Shown one piece after another: positions 33,669 through 42,476 of a DNA stretch of 64,000 nt. How positions within the stretch are numbered: the stretch's first letter is position 1; each line of letters starts with the position of its first letter. The notes under the pieces are model-generated. The model ran no database searches. It was not told the DNA's origin and saw only the letters and a program-made list of their open reading frames with translations. The DNA comes from Hyphococcus formosus (GTDB lineage Bacteria; Pseudomonadota; Alphaproteobacteria; Caulobacterales; Parvularculaceae): NCBI RefSeq assembly GCF_046736345.1, contig NZ_CP157210.1, forward strand, positions 2,480,001 to 2,544,000, written 5' to 3'. Both the position numbers and the translations under genes were made by a program.

Positions 33669-34313
33669 TTGTTGAAACTGAGTTCTGGGGTCGTTGGCGG
33701 TTTTGCCGCGGCACTGATGGCGTTGATTAGCGGATGTGCCGTTAATCCGATCGCCTCCCACGCAGATCACAAATCCATTTCTGAACGCGACCTGTTGGCG
33801 GATGCCGCACGCGAGGTTGAGTTTGCCCCATGGCCAAAACCCCAATCTGTTTCTTTTGTTTCGCGCATTACCGGCGCTGATGATGAAGACCGCATCACCC
33901 GTAGCGAAGCGATTGAAATCTATCTGGAGGGGCTGGAGCCCGCAGGACAGCGCTTTACGAAGCTTGCCCAAGACGCCCATAGCAATCTCATTGCTGCTGA
34001 CCGTCTGGCCTTTATTGCGCAAAATGCTCTCGCCTCGCCGCGTCTGACCAAGAACGACGTGTCGACCGTAGAAACGGCCATCAAGGCGCTACGGGAAAAC
34101 CGGCAGATCTATATCAATGCGGCGAAACAAATTGAGAAAAGCGGCGAGCCCATTGCACCGGAAGAAATCGATGCCATTCGCACCGCCTATAGCGATGCCA
34201 TTCGCAAGCTAGGCAAAACCGCTGATGCGCTGGCCGATCAAATCGACAATGATCATAGCGCAACCGTTGCGCAACCAGCACCGCGCTACCAGAAAGACCT
34301 TTCCGGCGTTTAA
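33669..34313 (+). CDS. small lipoprotein of unknown function
   Basis: The 214-residue protein begins with a lipoprotein signal: a hydrophobic core ending in the lipobox ALISGC (cysteine at about residue 23). The mature part is mostly helical and charged, with possible coiled coil at about residues 130-200. The start codon must be TTG at 33669 (or the next codon), with GTGGAG upstream. The first ATG would remove most of the signal peptide. No family is recognised. It is divergent from pip. Confidence 0.7.
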   Translation: MLKLSSGVVGGFAAALMALISGCAVNPIASHADHKSISERDLLADAAREVEFAPWPKPQSVSFVSRITGADDEDRITRSEAIEIYLEGLEPAGQRFTKLAQDAHSNLIAADRLAFIAQNALASPRLTKNDVSTVETAIKALRENRQIYINAAKQIEKSGEPIAPEEIDAIRTAYSDAIRKLGKTADALADQIDNDHSATVAQPAPRYQKDLSGV

Positions 34314-34336
34314 GCGCGGCGCAATTTTTTTATCTC

Positions 34337-35446
34337 TTATTCGGCGGCGGCAATCCCTTTCGCGCCCTGCGCGGCGACGCCCTCAACATAGGCTTGGCGT
34401 TTTTGCTTGTTGATTTCGTCAAACTCTGCCGCCCGCTCCGTATCTGTTCGGGATAGCTCATCGTAATCGGTGTCGGCGTAACCAATGACACCCATTTCGG
34501 TATAGGCCGCCTGAATTTTATCAGACCACAGACCAATATCGCGCACGATCGGCACAATCCGCTGGAACAGCATAGTGCGGAAATGGCGTTGGAATTCAGA
34601 ATTTTTCTGCGCCTCGATCACCTCATCAACCGGCAGGTCGAGATATTCATAAAGCTCTTTCGACTCGAACCGGTCGCGCATGTGATAACAGGCCTCAACC
34701 AGAAATTCCTCGCGTTCATCGCGCTCTTTTTGTGTGAGATGCGGATAATATTCTTTTAGGGTCAATCGTCCGAAGGCCACATGCCGCGATTCATCTTCCA
34801 TCACATAGGCATTGACCTGTTGCGATAGCTGGTTCTTTGAGATGTCGCGAATATTGCCGAACGCGGCGAGCGCCAACCCTTCGATCACGACCTGCATTGC
34901 CAGATACGTCATATCCCAACGGGAATCGCGCAATGCCTGATCCACCAGCGTCTGCAATGGCTGCGTCATCGGATAGGCGACACCCATAATGCCGAGATAT
35001 TTTTTATAGGCTTCGACATGGCGCGCTTCGTCCATCACCTGCGTCGATGCGTAAAACTTGGCATCCAGATCCGGGACCTGCTGAACGATTTTTGCCGCGC
35101 AGATCAGCGCCGCTTGCTCGCCCTGCATAAACTGGGACATCGTCCATGCCTGCATGTGACGACGGAACTCGGCCTGTTCTTTTTTATTCATCTTGGCCCA
35201 GACCGGCGTGTGATAGATGCCGCTTAACTCGTCGGGCAATTCCATCGGATTTTCCGGATCAAGCTCAAGCGTCCAGTCGATGCGATTGAGCGCATCCCAC
35301 TGCATGTCTTTGCCCTTTTGATAAAGGTGCATCATTTGCTTGCGGCCTTCGTCATATTCCCAATCGAAGGCAGCTTCAAAATCTTGCGGAACCGTCCAGC
35401 AAGGATCAATGTCAGGGATCGGATAAAGTTCGCGCAGAGACGTCAT
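34337..35446 (-). CDS. ferritin-like di-iron protein
   Basis: The 369-residue protein has the four-helix di-iron signature. A first Glu lies in QFMQGEQAAL, a first ExxH in MDEARHVEAY, a third Glu in VIEGLALAAFG and a second ExxH in MEDESRHVAFG, all between about residues 110 and 225. This is a ferritin-like di-iron oxidase or oxygenase, distantly like AurF-type N-oxygenases or acyl desaturases. The substrate is unknown. It lies 137 bases downstream of fur and has its own promoter-like sequence, so iron-related control is possible. Confidence 0.75.
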   Translation of the reverse strand: MTSLRELYPIPDIDPCWTVPQDFEAAFDWEYDEGRKQMMHLYQKGKDMQWDALNRIDWTLELDPENPMELPDELSGIYHTPVWAKMNKKEQAEFRRHMQAWTMSQFMQGEQAALICAAKIVQQVPDLDAKFYASTQVMDEARHVEAYKKYLGIMGVAYPMTQPLQTLVDQALRDSRWDMTYLAMQVVIEGLALAAFGNIRDISKNQLSQQVNAYVMEDESRHVAFGRLTLKEYYPHLTQKERDEREEFLVEACYHMRDRFESKELYEYLDLPVDEVIEAQKNSEFQRHFRTMLFQRIVPIVRDIGLWSDKIQAAYTEMGVIGYADTDYDELSRTDTERAAEFDEINKQKRQAYVEGVAAQGAKGIAAAE

Positions 35447-35530
35447 GGATTTCCTCCCGTCTTCGTGCGCGGTGCTTTATGTCTGTGCGCACGCCTGTTT
35501 CTGTTCGCAGGCGTACACTACCTAGTTTAC

Positions 35531-35559
35531 TTTAAAAAAGTCAATATACGTATGGTCAA
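35531..35559 (-). promoter_or_regulatory. candidate promoter of the ferritin-like gene
   Basis: On the minus strand TTGACC (35559-35554), 17 bases and TTTAAA (35536-35531) match a sigma70 promoter. A second TTGACT lies at 35544-35539. A short palindrome ACTTT-AAA-AAAGT (35529-35541) covers the -10. It does not clearly match a Fur box. Confidence 0.4.
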
Positions 35560-35583
35560 ATTGCGCAGATCGCAGATTTGGGC

Positions 35584-36003
35584 CTAATCGTCTTTCTTAT
35601 CGAGTGGCACGCCATAAAGTTCGAGCCGGTGATCCACGAGTTTGAAACCATGTTGCTCTGCAATACGTTTTTGCAGGGCCTCGATTTCTTCATTCATGAA
35701 TTCGATCACATTGCCGGTCCGCAGATCGATAAGGTGGTCATGGTGATCTTCGGTCGCCTCTTCATAGCGGGCGCGGCCATCCTGAAAGTCATGGCGCTCC
35801 ACCACCCCCGCTTCCTCGAAGAGGCGCATGGTTCTGTAAACAGTGGCGATTGAAATATTCGGATCAATCTCGGTCGAACGGCGGTGGATCTCTTCGACAT
35901 CGGGGTGATCATCCGCAACCGACAAAACCCGCGCGATCACGCGGCGTTGCTCCGTCATGCGCATGCCTTTTTCAACACAGATTTTTTCGAGCCGGTCCAT
36001 CAT
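35584..36003 (-). CDS. fur: Fur family metal-responsive regulator
   Basis: The 139-residue protein has a winged-helix DNA-binding domain (residues 1-82, with ISIATVYRTMRLFEEAG). The dimerisation and metal domain carries the EDHHDHLIDL motif at about 86-95 and GNVIEF. It lacks the CxxC structural-zinc cysteines of E. coli Fur, as in many alphaproteobacterial Fur/Mur proteins. Whether it senses iron or manganese cannot be told from sequence. The Fur-type boxes at 39339-39375 argue for an iron role. AAGGAG precedes the ATG. Confidence 0.9.
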   Translation of the reverse strand: MMDRLEKICVEKGMRMTEQRRVIARVLSVADDHPDVEEIHRRSTEIDPNISIATVYRTMRLFEEAGVVERHDFQDGRARYEEATEDHHDHLIDLRTGNVIEFMNEEIEALQKRIAEQHGFKLVDHRLELYGVPLDKKDD

Positions 36004-36097
36004 TTGTGCTCCTTTTCAGTAAAGTCGTTGCGCATTACGCGCCTTTATTGCCGTGGCCGCGTCTGCTTGCAACTGATAAGCGAACGAAATCGCGCAA

Positions 36098-36550
36098 TTA
36101 AAGGTCTAGGGCCATCACGGCGGCGTCGCCGCCATCCCGATAATATTTCTTGCGCGCGCCAATGGTCTTGAAGCCGGCCTGCATATAAAGCCCAAGCGCA
36201 GCTGCATTGGCGGCATCGACTTCCAGAAACATCTTTTCCGCGCCACCATTTCTTGCGGCCTGCAAGGCGGCCTCAAGAAGCGCTTCCCCCAACCCACTAC
36301 GGCGCGCATCCGGCACAACCCCGATGGTCAGGATTTCTGCCTGTTCGCCAAGATCGCGCCACAACACAAATCCAAGCGGGCCAGCGGAATCCTTTGCCAA
36401 ACCACCAAACAATACCGTTACGCCCGACGCAACGAAACTCGCCTTCACGCTGTCACCGCCCCAGCTTCTCCCGCCAAAGGCGAGTGCCTCCAGGGCGACC
36501 AAAGTGTCGGCATCATCGACCTGTGCTGTCCAGACCCGCCAATCGCTCAT
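36098..36550 (-). CDS. rimI: ribosomal protein alanine acetyltransferase, GNAT
   Basis: This 150-residue GNAT N-acetyltransferase has the acetyl-CoA motif VVPDARRSGLGEALLEAAL (about residues 77-95) and the C-terminal NAAALGLYMQAGFKTIGARKKYY segment (best seen in LYMQAGFKTIG). That sequence and its position next to tsaB identify it as RimI, which acetylates the N-terminal alanine of S18. The ATG overlaps the tsaB stop (ATGA). Confidence 0.9.
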   Translation of the reverse strand: MSDWRVWTAQVDDADTLVALEALAFGGRSWGGDSVKASFVASGVTVLFGGLAKDSAGPLGFVLWRDLGEQAEILTIGVVPDARRSGLGEALLEAALQAARNGGAEKMFLEVDAANAAALGLYMQAGFKTIGARKKYYRDGGDAAVMALDL

Positions 36551-37224
36551 TTAGGGGCACCACCGGGAAACAGACCGGGCTTTCCGGGCTTGGCATCTGG
36601 CGCACGCAGATAGAGCGGCGCAGGCGGCTGAACGGGCCGCGGTTCACGGCTTGCCAAACGGGCAACAATCTTGGCGTCGATCTGGTCCTGTCCGGTTTTG
36701 ATGGCCCAATTATCCGGCAGATCGCCCAGCAAAGCGGCACCCGAACCGACTAGCGTCACTGGCCGTGCGTCGGCCTTAAGGCGCAGCGCTTCAAGGGCTT
36801 GTTCGGGAGCCGAAACAAATGGCGCGACCACCGCAGCACGCTTATTGTCATAAAGCGCAGCATACACCTCGCCGCGCCGCGCGTCGATGATGGCACCCGT
36901 TAAATCACCGCCCGGTGCATTACCGGCCAGCGCCGCCAAACTGGTGACACCAACAATATCAATACCGGTCCCGACCCCTAGCCCGCGCGCAAATGCAAGC
37001 GCAACACGAACGCCCGTAAAACCACCGGGACCAACCACCACCCCAACACGGTCGAGATCGCGAAATTCGATCCCCGCCGCCTTCACTGCGGAGGCCGCCA
37101 AAGGGGCTAAATGTTCCGCATGGCCGCGCTCCATGCCAACGGACTTATCCGCGAGCACTTCATCCCCGTTTAAGATTGAAACCGAGCAGCGTTGTAACGC
37201 CGTATCGAGACCCATGATCAACAT
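36547..37224 (-). CDS. tsaB: tRNA threonylcarbamoyladenosine synthesis protein TsaB
   Basis: TsaB is the inactive TsaD-like partner needed for t6A37 modification of tRNAs. The 225-residue protein has the ASKHA start MGLDTALQRCSVSI, VVVGPGGFTGVRVALAFARGLG (key part GPGGFTGVRV) and DARRGEVYAALY, all typical of the family. The ATG at 37224, with AGGA upstream, is preferred to the GTG at 37230. It is coupled to rimI. Confidence 0.93.
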   Translation of the reverse strand: MLIMGLDTALQRCSVSILNGDEVLADKSVGMERGHAEHLAPLAASAVKAAGIEFRDLDRVGVVVGPGGFTGVRVALAFARGLGVGTGIDIVGVTSLAALAGNAPGGDLTGAIIDARRGEVYAALYDNKRAAVVAPFVSAPEQALEALRLKADARPVTLVGSGAALLGDLPDNWAIKTGQDQIDAKIVARLASREPRPVQPPAPLYLRAPDAKPGKPGLFPGGAPK

Positions 37225-37285
37225 GCGCACTTCCTAGCCCCGAGCGGGTCGCGCACGCAAATCGGAATATGCACCAGAGGATAAA

Positions 37286-37915
37286 ATGTCCGCGACCAAC
37301 GACCCTTGCCAGTTTCAATTCGATCTGCCGCCCCAGCCATATCCAGCACGGGAGCTGAACGAAGTCATCCACAAAAGCGCCTGGCGCGCAGCCCCGCTTG
37401 CAACCAGCAAAAGAGAACCGGGCGAAATCGAATTGATCGTGATCCACGCCACCGCGGGATCATCGACCGAGGGCGCGGTTTCCGTAATGACGGAAAAACG
37501 CGCGAGCTTTCACTGGATCGTACCGGGCCGCAAAGAAGCGGCGCATGGAAGGTTTGTCTGGGCCTGCGCGCCGGAAAGCCGGGCGGCTTGGCATGTCCAT
37601 AATCGTTGCTTCCATCCAGAGATTTGCGGTGGCGCAAAGCGGCTCAACCACCGGTCGCTTGGCATTGAGATCGTCAATGACCAGCGCGGCGAGCCTTTCA
37701 GCCCATGGCAAATCGAAGCGACCGCAGAAATCATCGCCTATGCGATGGGGAAATATCCTGCACTTCGTCACGTAACAAGCCATGCGCGGCTGGACCCCGC
37801 ACGGCGTACCGACCCCGGCCCCTTATTTCCGTGGACGGAATTTGTAGACCGGATCACAGAAAATATGAAACGCGAAACGCTGTCAGAGCCTAGAGAATTT
37901 CACAGGCCTCGTTGA
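37286..37915 (+). CDS. N-acetylmuramoyl-L-alanine amidase, AmpD/Amidase_2-like
   Basis: The 209-residue protein has the Amidase_2 fold: first zinc histidine in IVIHATAGSS (about residue 51), SFHWIVPGRKEAAH, LNHRSLGIEIVN, and the C-terminal zinc ligands in TSHARLDPARRTDPG. It lacks an evident signal peptide, so a cytoplasmic AmpD-like role in peptidoglycan recycling is likely. AGAGGATAAA precedes the ATG. Its last 26 bases overlap the convergent nitroreductase gene. Confidence 0.88.
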   Translation: MSATNDPCQFQFDLPPQPYPARELNEVIHKSAWRAAPLATSKREPGEIELIVIHATAGSSTEGAVSVMTEKRASFHWIVPGRKEAAHGRFVWACAPESRAAWHVHNRCFHPEICGGAKRLNHRSLGIEIVNDQRGEPFSPWQIEATAEIIAYAMGKYPALRHVTSHARLDPARRTDPGPLFPWTEFVDRITENMKRETLSEPREFHRPR

Positions 37916-38483
37916 ACTCAAGACGCGGTGAGCGCGGGAACAGGTTTTCGTCCGTACCATAACCAATATTGCAAAGGAAATTTGCCTTGATCGTTGTACC
38001 CTTGAAAAACTCTTCATTCACGCCAGCTTGGTCGAAGCCAGACATCGGGCCACAATCAAGGCCTAATGACCGCGCGGCGATCATGAAATATGCGCCCTGC
38101 AGGGTGCCATTGCGGATCGCCGTTTCTTCGATCAGCGGGTCATTGCCGGCAAACCATGATTTTGCATCCGCATGCGGAAATAGCTGAGGCAGTTTTTCAT
38201 AAAACGCCATGTCATAGCCAAGAATCACACAAACAGGAGCCGCCATGGTTTTCTCGACATTGCCCTCGGCGAGATGCGGTTTTAACCGCGCTTTCGCCTC
38301 GTCGCTTTCGACAAAAACAAAGCGCGCCGGAGAACAATTTGCGGAAGTCGGCCCGAATTTTGTCAGATCATAGACCGCCTGCATGAGAGTCTGTGTGACC
38401 TTGCGGTCTTCCCACCCATTTCGCGTACGGGCGTCGCGGAAGATGATATTGAGCGCCTCATCATTGATCATTTTATCGGACAT
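37890..38483 (-). CDS. nitroreductase family protein, RutE/HadB-like malonic semialdehyde reductase
   Basis: This 197-residue FMN-dependent oxidoreductase has IFRDARTRNGWEDRKV, FGPTSANCSPARFVFV and the C-terminal SPRLEFNEACEIL, the pattern of RutE, which reduces malonic semialdehyde in pyrimidine breakdown. No other rut genes are in the window, so a general quinone/aldehyde reductase role is equally possible. Confidence 0.85.
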   Translation of the reverse strand: MSDKMINDEALNIIFRDARTRNGWEDRKVTQTLMQAVYDLTKFGPTSANCSPARFVFVESDEAKARLKPHLAEGNVEKTMAAPVCVILGYDMAFYEKLPQLFPHADAKSWFAGNDPLIEETAIRNGTLQGAYFMIAARSLGLDCGPMSGFDQAGVNEEFFKGTTIKANFLCNIGYGTDENLFPRSPRLEFNEACEIL

Positions 38484-38604
38484 AAGAATACCTTCCGGTT
38501 GGGGCTACGCGCCCGGCAAATCGAATACTGGGATTCTCGTATATGATGCGGCAGGGCGGCTCAACCGCAAAGCTCAATCTTTGATTTCGAGGCTGCGCCG
38601 GGCC

Positions 38605-39192
38605 TTAAGCGATCGCTTCGACGCTGGCGACTTCAGGCACATAATGCTTGAGCATATTTTCGATGCCGGATTTGAGCGTCATGGTCGAAGACGGACAGCC
38701 AGCGCAGGCCCCCTGCATCGCAAGGAAAACAACGCCGGTGCGCGGTTCATAATGTTTGAACACAATATCACCGCCATCCGCGGCCACCGCCGGGCGCACG
38801 CGCGTTTCGATCAATTCAATAATCTGCTCGACGATTTCGCGGTCCTCGCCTTCATAATCTTCGAGCGGCGTCGCCGGTGCCGAACTATTGGCCGTCGCGC
38901 CGTCGCGAATGACCGGGATGCCGGCCGTGAGGAAATCAGCAATCGCGCCCAAAAGCGCAGGCTTGATTTGCAACCATTCGACCGCTTCGGTTTTCGTTAC
39001 GGTGACGAAATCCGCGCCAAGATAAACGCCCATCACCCCATCGACCTCGAACAACATCTGCGCGAGCGGCGAGGCTTCAGCGGATTCGATCGTCGGGAAA
39101 TCAATACCCATCGCACCAGCCCCAAGAATGGCCTGACCGGGCAGGAACTTCATTGATTGTGGGTTTGGTGTGTCTTCGGTCTGGATGAACAT
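38605..39192 (-). CDS. NifU-like Fe-S scaffold/carrier (NFU type)
   Basis: The 195-residue protein has an N-terminal NFU domain (FIQTEDTPNPQSMKFLPG) and a C-terminal NifU domain with the cluster-binding CAGC motif in QGACAGCPSSTMTLKSGIE (about residues 160-178). Such proteins deliver Fe-S clusters to targets; MiaB is a known kind of client. The ATG at 39192 with AAGG upstream is preferred to the TTG one codon earlier. The nifU-like / tsaB / rimI / fur / miaB order is typical of the class. Confidence 0.92.
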   Translation of the reverse strand: MFIQTEDTPNPQSMKFLPGQAILGAGAMGIDFPTIESAEASPLAQMLFEVDGVMGVYLGADFVTVTKTEAVEWLQIKPALLGAIADFLTAGIPVIRDGATANSSAPATPLEDYEGEDREIVEQIIELIETRVRPAVAADGGDIVFKHYEPRTGVVFLAMQGACAGCPSSTMTLKSGIENMLKHYVPEVASVEAIA

Positions 39193-39333
39193 CAATTGGC
39201 CTTTCTACTTATGGCTCCTAGCTAGTGATAGCGGGCCATCAGCGCAAGACAGGAACAGTCACGGTTTGCGGCGCTCGCCCGGTTCCGGGCATCGACCCGC
39301 GCATAATCCTCAATTAGGACAAATATTGCGAAT

Positions 39334-39375
39334 TATAATCAGAATCATTCTCACTTCTATTGATAATCATTCTCA
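39334..39375 (+). promoter_or_regulatory. promoter with two Fur-type boxes before the TonB receptor
   Basis: A consensus TATAAT -10 (39334-39339) abuts TCAGAAT-C-ATTCTCA (39339-39353). A second element, TGATAAT-C-ATTCTCA (39361-39375), follows. The second matches the 7-1-7 Fur consensus TGATAAT-N-ATTATCA at all but one arm position, and the first is a weaker copy. Their centres are 22 bases apart, two helical turns, so one regulator could cover the -10 and start region. Iron repression is inferred. Confidence 0.75.
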
Positions 39376-39428
39376 TTTGCGTTACCGCAGCGCGATATTC
39401 ATCAGTAAAATTAGCAGGGGACTTCGCA

Positions 39429-41663
39429 ATGAGTAGCGGAACCAAACAACCTAAAACATTAAGACATCTCGCCCGGGCGGGCACATTGGCCGGGCTCGCC
39501 GGTGCCAGCATCGCACCCGCCGCGGCCCAGAGCCAGGACCTACAAGAGAAAGACGAAGTCATTGTCGAAGGGGAGCGCCACGGCTCTAACCCCTTTGCCG
39601 ACCCCGAAGCACCATACAAAATTGACCGGTCATCGTCGTCGAAACTTACCGAAGACCTATTGGACACCGCAAAATCCATTGCTGTTCTGCCAAAGGAATT
39701 GATTGAAGATTCCGGTGCGCGGACGTTCCGCGATGTGGTGCGCACCCAGCCCGGCGTCACCATCGGCACCGGTGAAGGCGGTAACGCTTTTGGCGACCGT
39801 ATTTTCATCCGTGGTTTTGACGCCCGTAACGACGTTTATATTGACGGCGTTCGCGATCCCGGCGTGGTCTCGCGCGAGATCTTTGCCGTTGAACAAATCG
39901 AAATTCTGAAAGGCCCATCCGGTGCCTTTGCCGGTCGCGGCTCGACCGGTGGTGCTGTCAGCCTTGTTTCAAAAGCGCCGCAGTTCAATAATTTTGGTGA
40001 TCTCGAAGCCAGCTACGACACCGAAAACTCTGTACGCCTGACCGGTGACATCAATCATGTGCTGACCGACAAACTAGCCATTCGCGTCAACGGCCTTTTC
40101 CACGACGGCGAAACCGCTGGCCGCGACGAAGTTTACAACGATCGTTGGGGCGCAGCCGCCGCGATCCTCTTTACACCAACCGAAAACCTAGCGCTGAGCT
40201 TTGATTATTATCACCTCGAAACGCAGGACATGCCAGATTTCGGCGTGCCCTATGATGTGGACAATAACGAGCCGTTTCAGGTTGACCGGAACAATTTCTA
40301 TGGTCTCGTCAATCGTGATTTCCGTGAAACATTCGCCAATGTCTATACGGGCAAGGTCGAATATTCACCGAACGAAATCGCAACCATCAAAAGCGTTGTC
40401 CGCTACGGTAAAACCGGCAATTCCTATGTTGTATCTGCGCCGGAACGCCCTGACACAACCGACCCGGATCCTGCGAACTGGACCGTGCGGGCCAATCCGA
40501 AAAACCGGAATTCGGTCAATGACTATTTCGCCAACCAGACCGATGCGACCGTTGACATCAACACGGGCGGCCTGGAGCACACAATCGTCGCCGGCTTTGA
40601 AATCAGCCGCGAAACGATTGAAAACCGCCCCTTTGGCTTCCTCGATTCCGAAGACCCATCAACAGGGTTGGAAATTTCTCCGTATACGGTATTCCAAAAC
40701 CTCTATAACCCCGACCCATTCGTCGCGTGGCCATTCCCGGTCGAAGAGAGCGGTGCCTATTCGATCGCGGATATTAAATCAGACGCACTCTATTTCCTTG
40801 ACACGATCAAATTCAATGACGCCTTCAGCCTGTTTGGCGGCATGCGCTATGATTTCTATCGGATTGATGTTGAATCTGTTGGCGGACGTAGCGCTGGCGA
40901 ATACAGCAACAACAGCAACTTCCTGAACTGGCATTTGGGCGCAGTTTATAAGCCAGCCGAGAACGCATCGATTTATGCGTCCTACGGATCATCGTCCAAC
41001 CCATCGGGCGAACAGGTTGATGGCCTTGGTGACGCTTATGGCGGCATCACGGCATCGACGGAAAATCTCGACCCCGAGCGCAATAAATCCATCGAGATCG
41101 GTGCGAAATGGAACGTCTTTGACGAACATCTGGCGCTGACGGCTGCGGTCTACCGCACCAACAAAACCGATGCGCGCGTTCAGGGTGTTGATGGCGTTTT
41201 CACACTCGAAGGCGAACAGCGGGTTCAAGGTGTAGAGCTTGGCTTCTCCGGACAGGTCACAAAACAATGGAGCGTCCATGGCGGTCTGTCTCTCCTGGAA
41301 GCTGAAATCACGGCCTCACCGGACCCAACGCAGATCGGCGCAAGATTGCCGAATGTTGCGGAAACAAGCTTCAATCTGTTAACGCGCTATCAGGTCAGCA
41401 GCCGCTTCCACCTTGGCGGACAAGCCACCTATGAGGGCGAGCGGGTCGGCGGATCTGTTGCTGATCGCGGCACCGCAATTCCCGGCTATTGGCGTTTTGA
41501 TGCCTTTGGCGGCTATCGCGTAACCGACAATGTCGAAGTCTCGTTCAACCTCGTTAATGCGACAGACAAGGTCTATTACGACGCGCTCTATCGCTCCGGC
41601 ACGCCTTTCGCCTATGTTGCGCCGGGTCGCTCTGCGATGTTCACCATAGACGTTGACTTTTAG
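39429..41663 (+). CDS. TonB-dependent siderophore receptor
   Basis: The 744-residue outer-membrane receptor has a signal peptide (cleavage near PAAA-QS, about residue 33), a TonB-box-like DEVIVEG and a plug domain (TAKSIAVLPKELIEDSG and GAFAGRGSTGGAVSLVSK). A 22-strand-type barrel ends in the aromatic FTIDVDF. It resembles the Fiu/FhuE catecholate or hydroxamate group. AGGGGAC precedes the ATG at 39429; the frame is open further upstream but that part contains the Fur boxes. It is followed after 11 bases by a PiuC-type gene, a common pairing. Confidence 0.93.
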   Translation: MSSGTKQPKTLRHLARAGTLAGLAGASIAPAAAQSQDLQEKDEVIVEGERHGSNPFADPEAPYKIDRSSSSKLTEDLLDTAKSIAVLPKELIEDSGARTFRDVVRTQPGVTIGTGEGGNAFGDRIFIRGFDARNDVYIDGVRDPGVVSREIFAVEQIEILKGPSGAFAGRGSTGGAVSLVSKAPQFNNFGDLEASYDTENSVRLTGDINHVLTDKLAIRVNGLFHDGETAGRDEVYNDRWGAAAAILFTPTENLALSFDYYHLETQDMPDFGVPYDVDNNEPFQVDRNNFYGLVNRDFRETFANVYTGKVEYSPNEIATIKSVVRYGKTGNSYVVSAPERPDTTDPDPANWTVRANPKNRNSVNDYFANQTDATVDINTGGLEHTIVAGFEISRETIENRPFGFLDSEDPSTGLEISPYTVFQNLYNPDPFVAWPFPVEESGAYSIADIKSDALYFLDTIKFNDAFSLFGGMRYDFYRIDVESVGGRSAGEYSNNSNFLNWHLGAVYKPAENASIYASYGSSSNPSGEQVDGLGDAYGGITASTENLDPERNKSIEIGAKWNVFDEHLALTAAVYRTNKTDARVQGVDGVFTLEGEQRVQGVELGFSGQVTKQWSVHGGLSLLEAEITASPDPTQIGARLPNVAETSFNLLTRYQVSSRFHLGGQATYEGERVGGSVADRGTAIPGYWRFDAFGGYRVTDNVEVSFNLVNATDKVYYDALYRSGTPFAYVAPGRSAMFTIDVDF

Positions 41664-41674
41664 GGCTAAAAACC

Positions 41675-42358
41675 ATGCTGATCACAATCCCGGATGTTCT
41701 TAACGCTGATGAAGTCGCCCTGTTTCGCGACAATTTGGACCGGGCATCCTGGATTGATGGTCGCACAACCGCAGGCACACAATCTGCGCAAGCGAAAAAG
41801 AACCAGCAACTTGATGAGCACTCACCGGTTGCCCGGAAGCTTGGTGATCTGGTTCTTGATGCGCTGGGCCGAAATGGGCTTTTCGTTTCGGCCGCCCTGC
41901 CCAACAAAATATTCCCGCCTTTGTTCAATAAATATGAAGGCGGGGAGACCTTTGGTGCCCATGTGGATAATGCCATTCGCGGCGTTTCGGGCACGCCGGT
42001 TCGTATCCGGACGGATTTATCCGCGACCCTCTTTATCTCCGCCCCCGACGAGTATGATGGCGGCGAGCTGATCATTGAAACCGGCTTTGGCGTGCAGGAG
42101 GTTAAACTCCCTGCGGGGCATCTTGTGCTATATCCGTCAACGAGCCTTCATTCAGTGACCGCTGTGACGCGTGGTGCGCGCATCGCCAGCTTCTTCTGGT
42201 TGCAAAGCATGGTGCGTTCAAATGAAGACCGGGCGACGCTTTTCGATCTCGATCAATCCATCCAGACCTTGGGCGCCGAACGCGGCATGAATGATCCGGC
42301 GGTACTGACCCTTTCGGGCGTTTACCACAATCTATTGCGTCGTTTTGCTGACACTTAA
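41675..42358 (+). CDS. Fe(II)/2-oxoglutarate dioxygenase, PiuC/YbiX type
   Basis: The 227-residue PKHD-type hydroxylase has the iron ligands His96 and Asp98 (GAHVDN) and His159 (STSLHS), with the 2-oxoglutarate arginine in TRGARI. Start and end regions match PiuC/YbiX, proteins that regularly accompany TonB siderophore receptors in iron-regulated operons. The hydroxylated substrate is not established. It is co-transcribed with the receptor and so presumably under the same Fur control. Confidence 0.92.
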   Translation: MLITIPDVLNADEVALFRDNLDRASWIDGRTTAGTQSAQAKKNQQLDEHSPVARKLGDLVLDALGRNGLFVSAALPNKIFPPLFNKYEGGETFGAHVDNAIRGVSGTPVRIRTDLSATLFISAPDEYDGGELIIETGFGVQEVKLPAGHLVLYPSTSLHSVTAVTRGARIASFFWLQSMVRSNEDRATLFDLDQSIQTLGAERGMNDPAVLTLSGVYHNLLRRFADT

Positions 42359-42476
42359 GCAATGTTTATCAAGATTATTGGCGAGAACCGCCGAAAACCT
42401 GCCGCAGTAGGATTGCAGGCCAATGTCGAGCCGCGTATGCCTCAATAGATAACCATCGGGCATAAGACGGATTATC

